From NCBI RefSeq assembly GCF_008711285.1, contig NZ_VXDC01000003.1, forward strand, positions 298,867-362,866: a stretch of 64,000 bases of DNA, written 5' to 3'. Shown piece by piece: positions 62,646-64,000 of the stretch (position 1 is the first letter of the stretch; each line of letters starts with the position of its first letter). The DNA comes from Roseibium aquae (GTDB lineage: Bacteria > Pseudomonadota > Alphaproteobacteria > Rhizobiales > Stappiaceae). The notes below the pieces were generated by a model. That model was not told the origin of the DNA. It saw only the letters and a program-made list of their open reading frames with translations, and ran no database searches. The position numbers and the translations under genes were made by a program.

Positions 62646-63425
62646 ATGCAAAACCTACTTCCGAAAATCCCAAAGTATGTGTCGATATTGACCGTTTCAC
62701 TGTCCACTTTCAGCGGACTCCTGCCGTCTCAGGCACACGCCGAAGAGATTGTTGTCGGCGTTGAAGAGTTAACCTACTACCCGCACTACAGCTACCAGAA
62801 TGGTGAATATACCGGTTTTGGCCGCACAATTCTGGATGCTTGGGCAAGCGACCGTGGTCATACCCTCACTTTTAAGGCCTATCCCGTCAAACGGCTGATG
62901 AATGCTCTGGTTGAAGGGACTATAGACCTCAAGTACCCGGACAACGCCTTGTGGTCTTCCGACCTCAAAGAAGGCAAGAACGTAGTTTATTCGGATCAGG
63001 TCGTTGAATACATCGACGGCGTTTCGGTGCTTCCCCAAAATAGCGGAAACGGCGTCGGCTCGGTCCAAGTGCTCGGCACCGTTCTCGGTTTCACGCCCTT
63101 TTCATGGCTTGATTTGATCAACTCCGGCACCGTCGAACTGAGCGAGGTCAATGGGCTGGACGGATTGATCAAACAGGCGATCCTTGGTCGGGTCGATGCC
63201 GCCTATGCCAATGTCGCCGTTATCCAGCACCAGCTTGCGGAAATGAGCGAATTGAACGCTCTTGTCTTCGATCCGAATCTCCCACACACGCGGGATTATT
63301 ACCATCTCAGTTCAGCCGTAAAACCCGAACTGATCGCGGACTTTAACGATTGGATGGCTGACAACGCCGACAGAGTTGAACAACTCAAGAGGGAATATGG
63401 GGTCGCCCTTGACGACCTCTCCTAA
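62646..63425 (+). CDS. Orphan family-3 solute-binding protein (copy 4)
   Basis: 259 residues with signal peptide (about 1-32, PSQAHA/EEI). The mature part shows the family-3 fold (EIVVGVEELTYYPHYSYQNGEYTGFGRTILDAW, with a GTIDLKYPDN hinge), related to but distinct from the three copies near 15 kb. Its DNA is visibly less GC-rich than the glycan genes beside it, and it lies next to an insertion element, both consistent with an accessory origin. No transporter genes next to it. Confidence 0.8.
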   Translation: MQNLLPKIPKYVSILTVSLSTFSGLLPSQAHAEEIVVGVEELTYYPHYSYQNGEYTGFGRTILDAWASDRGHTLTFKAYPVKRLMNALVEGTIDLKYPDNALWSSDLKEGKNVVYSDQVVEYIDGVSVLPQNSGNGVGSVQVLGTVLGFTPFSWLDLINSGTVELSEVNGLDGLIKQAILGRVDAAYANVAVIQHQLAEMSELNALVFDPNLPHTRDYYHLSSAVKPELIADFNDWMADNADRVEQLKREYGVALDDLS

Positions 63426-63636
63426 ATCCACGGGCAACACGTCGGAGACGCGCTCCATCCAAAAGCGGATCGATGCACACACATGTAACCATCCTGTAGT
63501 TGTTGTATAGATTCCCGCTGATCTGGTCCGGCATACCGAAGTCCCCGGGACGCGCTAATTGTTGTCGCGTCCTGCAAGAATTCGAAGCTCTGGCTCTTCT
63601 GTTCTCAACATGACACGCGGCCATTGAGAAAGGGGA

Positions 63637-63790
63637 CTATGCCGAGCGCAGCAGGCTCAGCCTCAGGTCGATATAAGTTTGGTAGAACGGCCAGTTCGGG
63701 TCCGAAGAATAATAGTTTTCAAAGCGTGCGTAAGAAGGTTTGAAGGCACGAAACGGCAGCACTTGGGTCGATAACGTACAAAATTTTTCG
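63637..63790 (-). pseudogene. 3' end of a gene apparently cut by the IS256-family element
   Basis: On the minus strand a frame reads LPFRAFKPSYARFENYYSSD, then PNWPFYQTYIDLRLSLLRSA and a stop at 63637-63639. Its codon use and mixed aromatic/polar make-up look like real protein, but it continues toward the start region of the transposase gene without a start of its own. So this is probably the C-terminus of an unidentified gene whose front part was displaced by the insertion. The breakpoint is not exact. Confidence 0.5.
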
Positions 63791-64000
63791 CACATTTTCA
63801 GGTTGGTACGGTTCCCTTTATTCTGATTGAAGGGAGCATGGCATGACTGATGACGACGACGGCAAAGAGATGAGCAACGTGATCCGGATCGATGAAGCCC
63901 GGATCAAGGACCATCTGGGAGAGATGGTGCGTGGCACTGTCGAGGAGGCGTTGAACGCGATGCTGGACGCGGAGGCGGACCGGCTTTGCGGAGCTGGCCG
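63770..64000 (+). mobile_element. Left end of an IS256-family insertion sequence
   Basis: Begins somewhere near 63770-63800 (terminal inverted repeat not identified) and runs past the window end. It carries the IS256-type transposase start described next. Only one end is visible, so neither target duplication nor total length can be read. Confidence 0.55.
63843..64000 (+). CDS. IS256-family transposase, N-terminal part (window edge)
   Basis: 52 codons to the window end. The protein starts MTDDDDGKEMSNVIRIDEAR, then has VRGTVEEALNAMLDAEADRL and CGAGR, matching the conserved opening of IS256-type DDE transposases. The ribosome site GGGAG (63832-63836) is 6 bases from the ATG. The catalytic DDE part lies outside the window. 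Confidence 0.82.
   Translation, partial: MTDDDDGKEMSNVIRIDEARIKDHLGEMVRGTVEEALNAMLDAEADRLCGAG

Noticed and set aside
63385..63624. 79-codon minus-strand frame at the end of copy 4
   Set aside because: Begins in a region downstream of a real stop and has Arg-rich, feature-poor composition.
1..64000. tRNA or rRNA genes
   Set aside because: I looked for cloverleaf-like segments with a TTCGA-type loop and CCA-like ends in the gaps and saw none; a covariance-model scan would be decisive.

Overview
The window looks like chromosomal DNA of a high-GC alphaproteobacterium, most likely order Hyphomicrobiales (Rhizobiales) and possibly near Stappiaceae. Three things point there: a fused trpE(G) gene behind a Trp-codon leader, a bcsN-bcsA-bcsB-bcsZ-TPR cellulose operon of the Agrobacterium type, and two dispersed intergenic repeats of a kind common in that order. 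The species assignment is inference; no rRNA or tRNA gene was seen.

Layout. 1-5.7 kb: the end of an unidentified gene, a di-haem cytochrome c peroxidase, mmsA with a divergent LysR regulator, and a pirin. 5.6-8.3 kb: a membrane-anchored unknown and a two-gene sugar operon (class II aldolase plus ROK kinase). 8.3-13.3 kb: a surface-glycan set (two GT-B-like glycosyltransferases, a methyltransferase, a GT8-like enzyme). 13.4-17 kb: an exported FKBP-rhodanese fusion and three orphan family-3 solute-binding proteins. 17.1-20 kb: the trp leader and attenuator, trpE(G) and a GNAT enzyme. 20-30.3 kb: a YdjM-like membrane hydrolase, an ammonium-transporter/PAS/GGDEF/EAL fusion, a secreted alpha/beta hydrolase with a divergent membrane AraC regulator, ilvD, and a membrane protein with a degenerate GGDEF. 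30.4-32.3 kb: an Old Yellow Enzyme and its TetR regulator, with matching operator palindromes in front of both. 32.5-41.3 kb: the cellulose operon. 41.4-46 kb: a complete liv-type ABC importer. 46.4-51 kb: SH3-type envelope proteins, a lytic transglycosylase, an SMR pump and an SDR dehydrogenase. 51.2-62.5 kb: a membrane nucleotide cyclase, a metallo-beta-lactamase-fold hydrolase, a cyclic-nucleotide-binding protein and an ABC-exporter-like protein with degenerate ATPase motifs, divergent from four glycosyltransferases and a polysaccharide deacetylase. 62.6-64 kb: a lower-GC orphan binding protein, a gene tail apparently cut by an insertion, and the start of an IS256-family element.

How it fits together. 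Two themes stand out. One is cyclic-di-GMP and cellulose: a putative ammonium-sensing GGDEF/EAL protein and a degenerate GGDEF protein lie about 10-17 kb from bcsA, whose PilZ domain is a c-di-GMP receptor. The other is a possible cyclic-nucleotide write/erase/read cassette next to a pseudo-ABC exporter and a glycan-assembly operon. This second locus (51.2-62.5 kb) is the best candidate for an undescribed system: a surface glycan whose handling is tied to cNMP through an ABC-like protein that seems unable to hydrolyse ATP.
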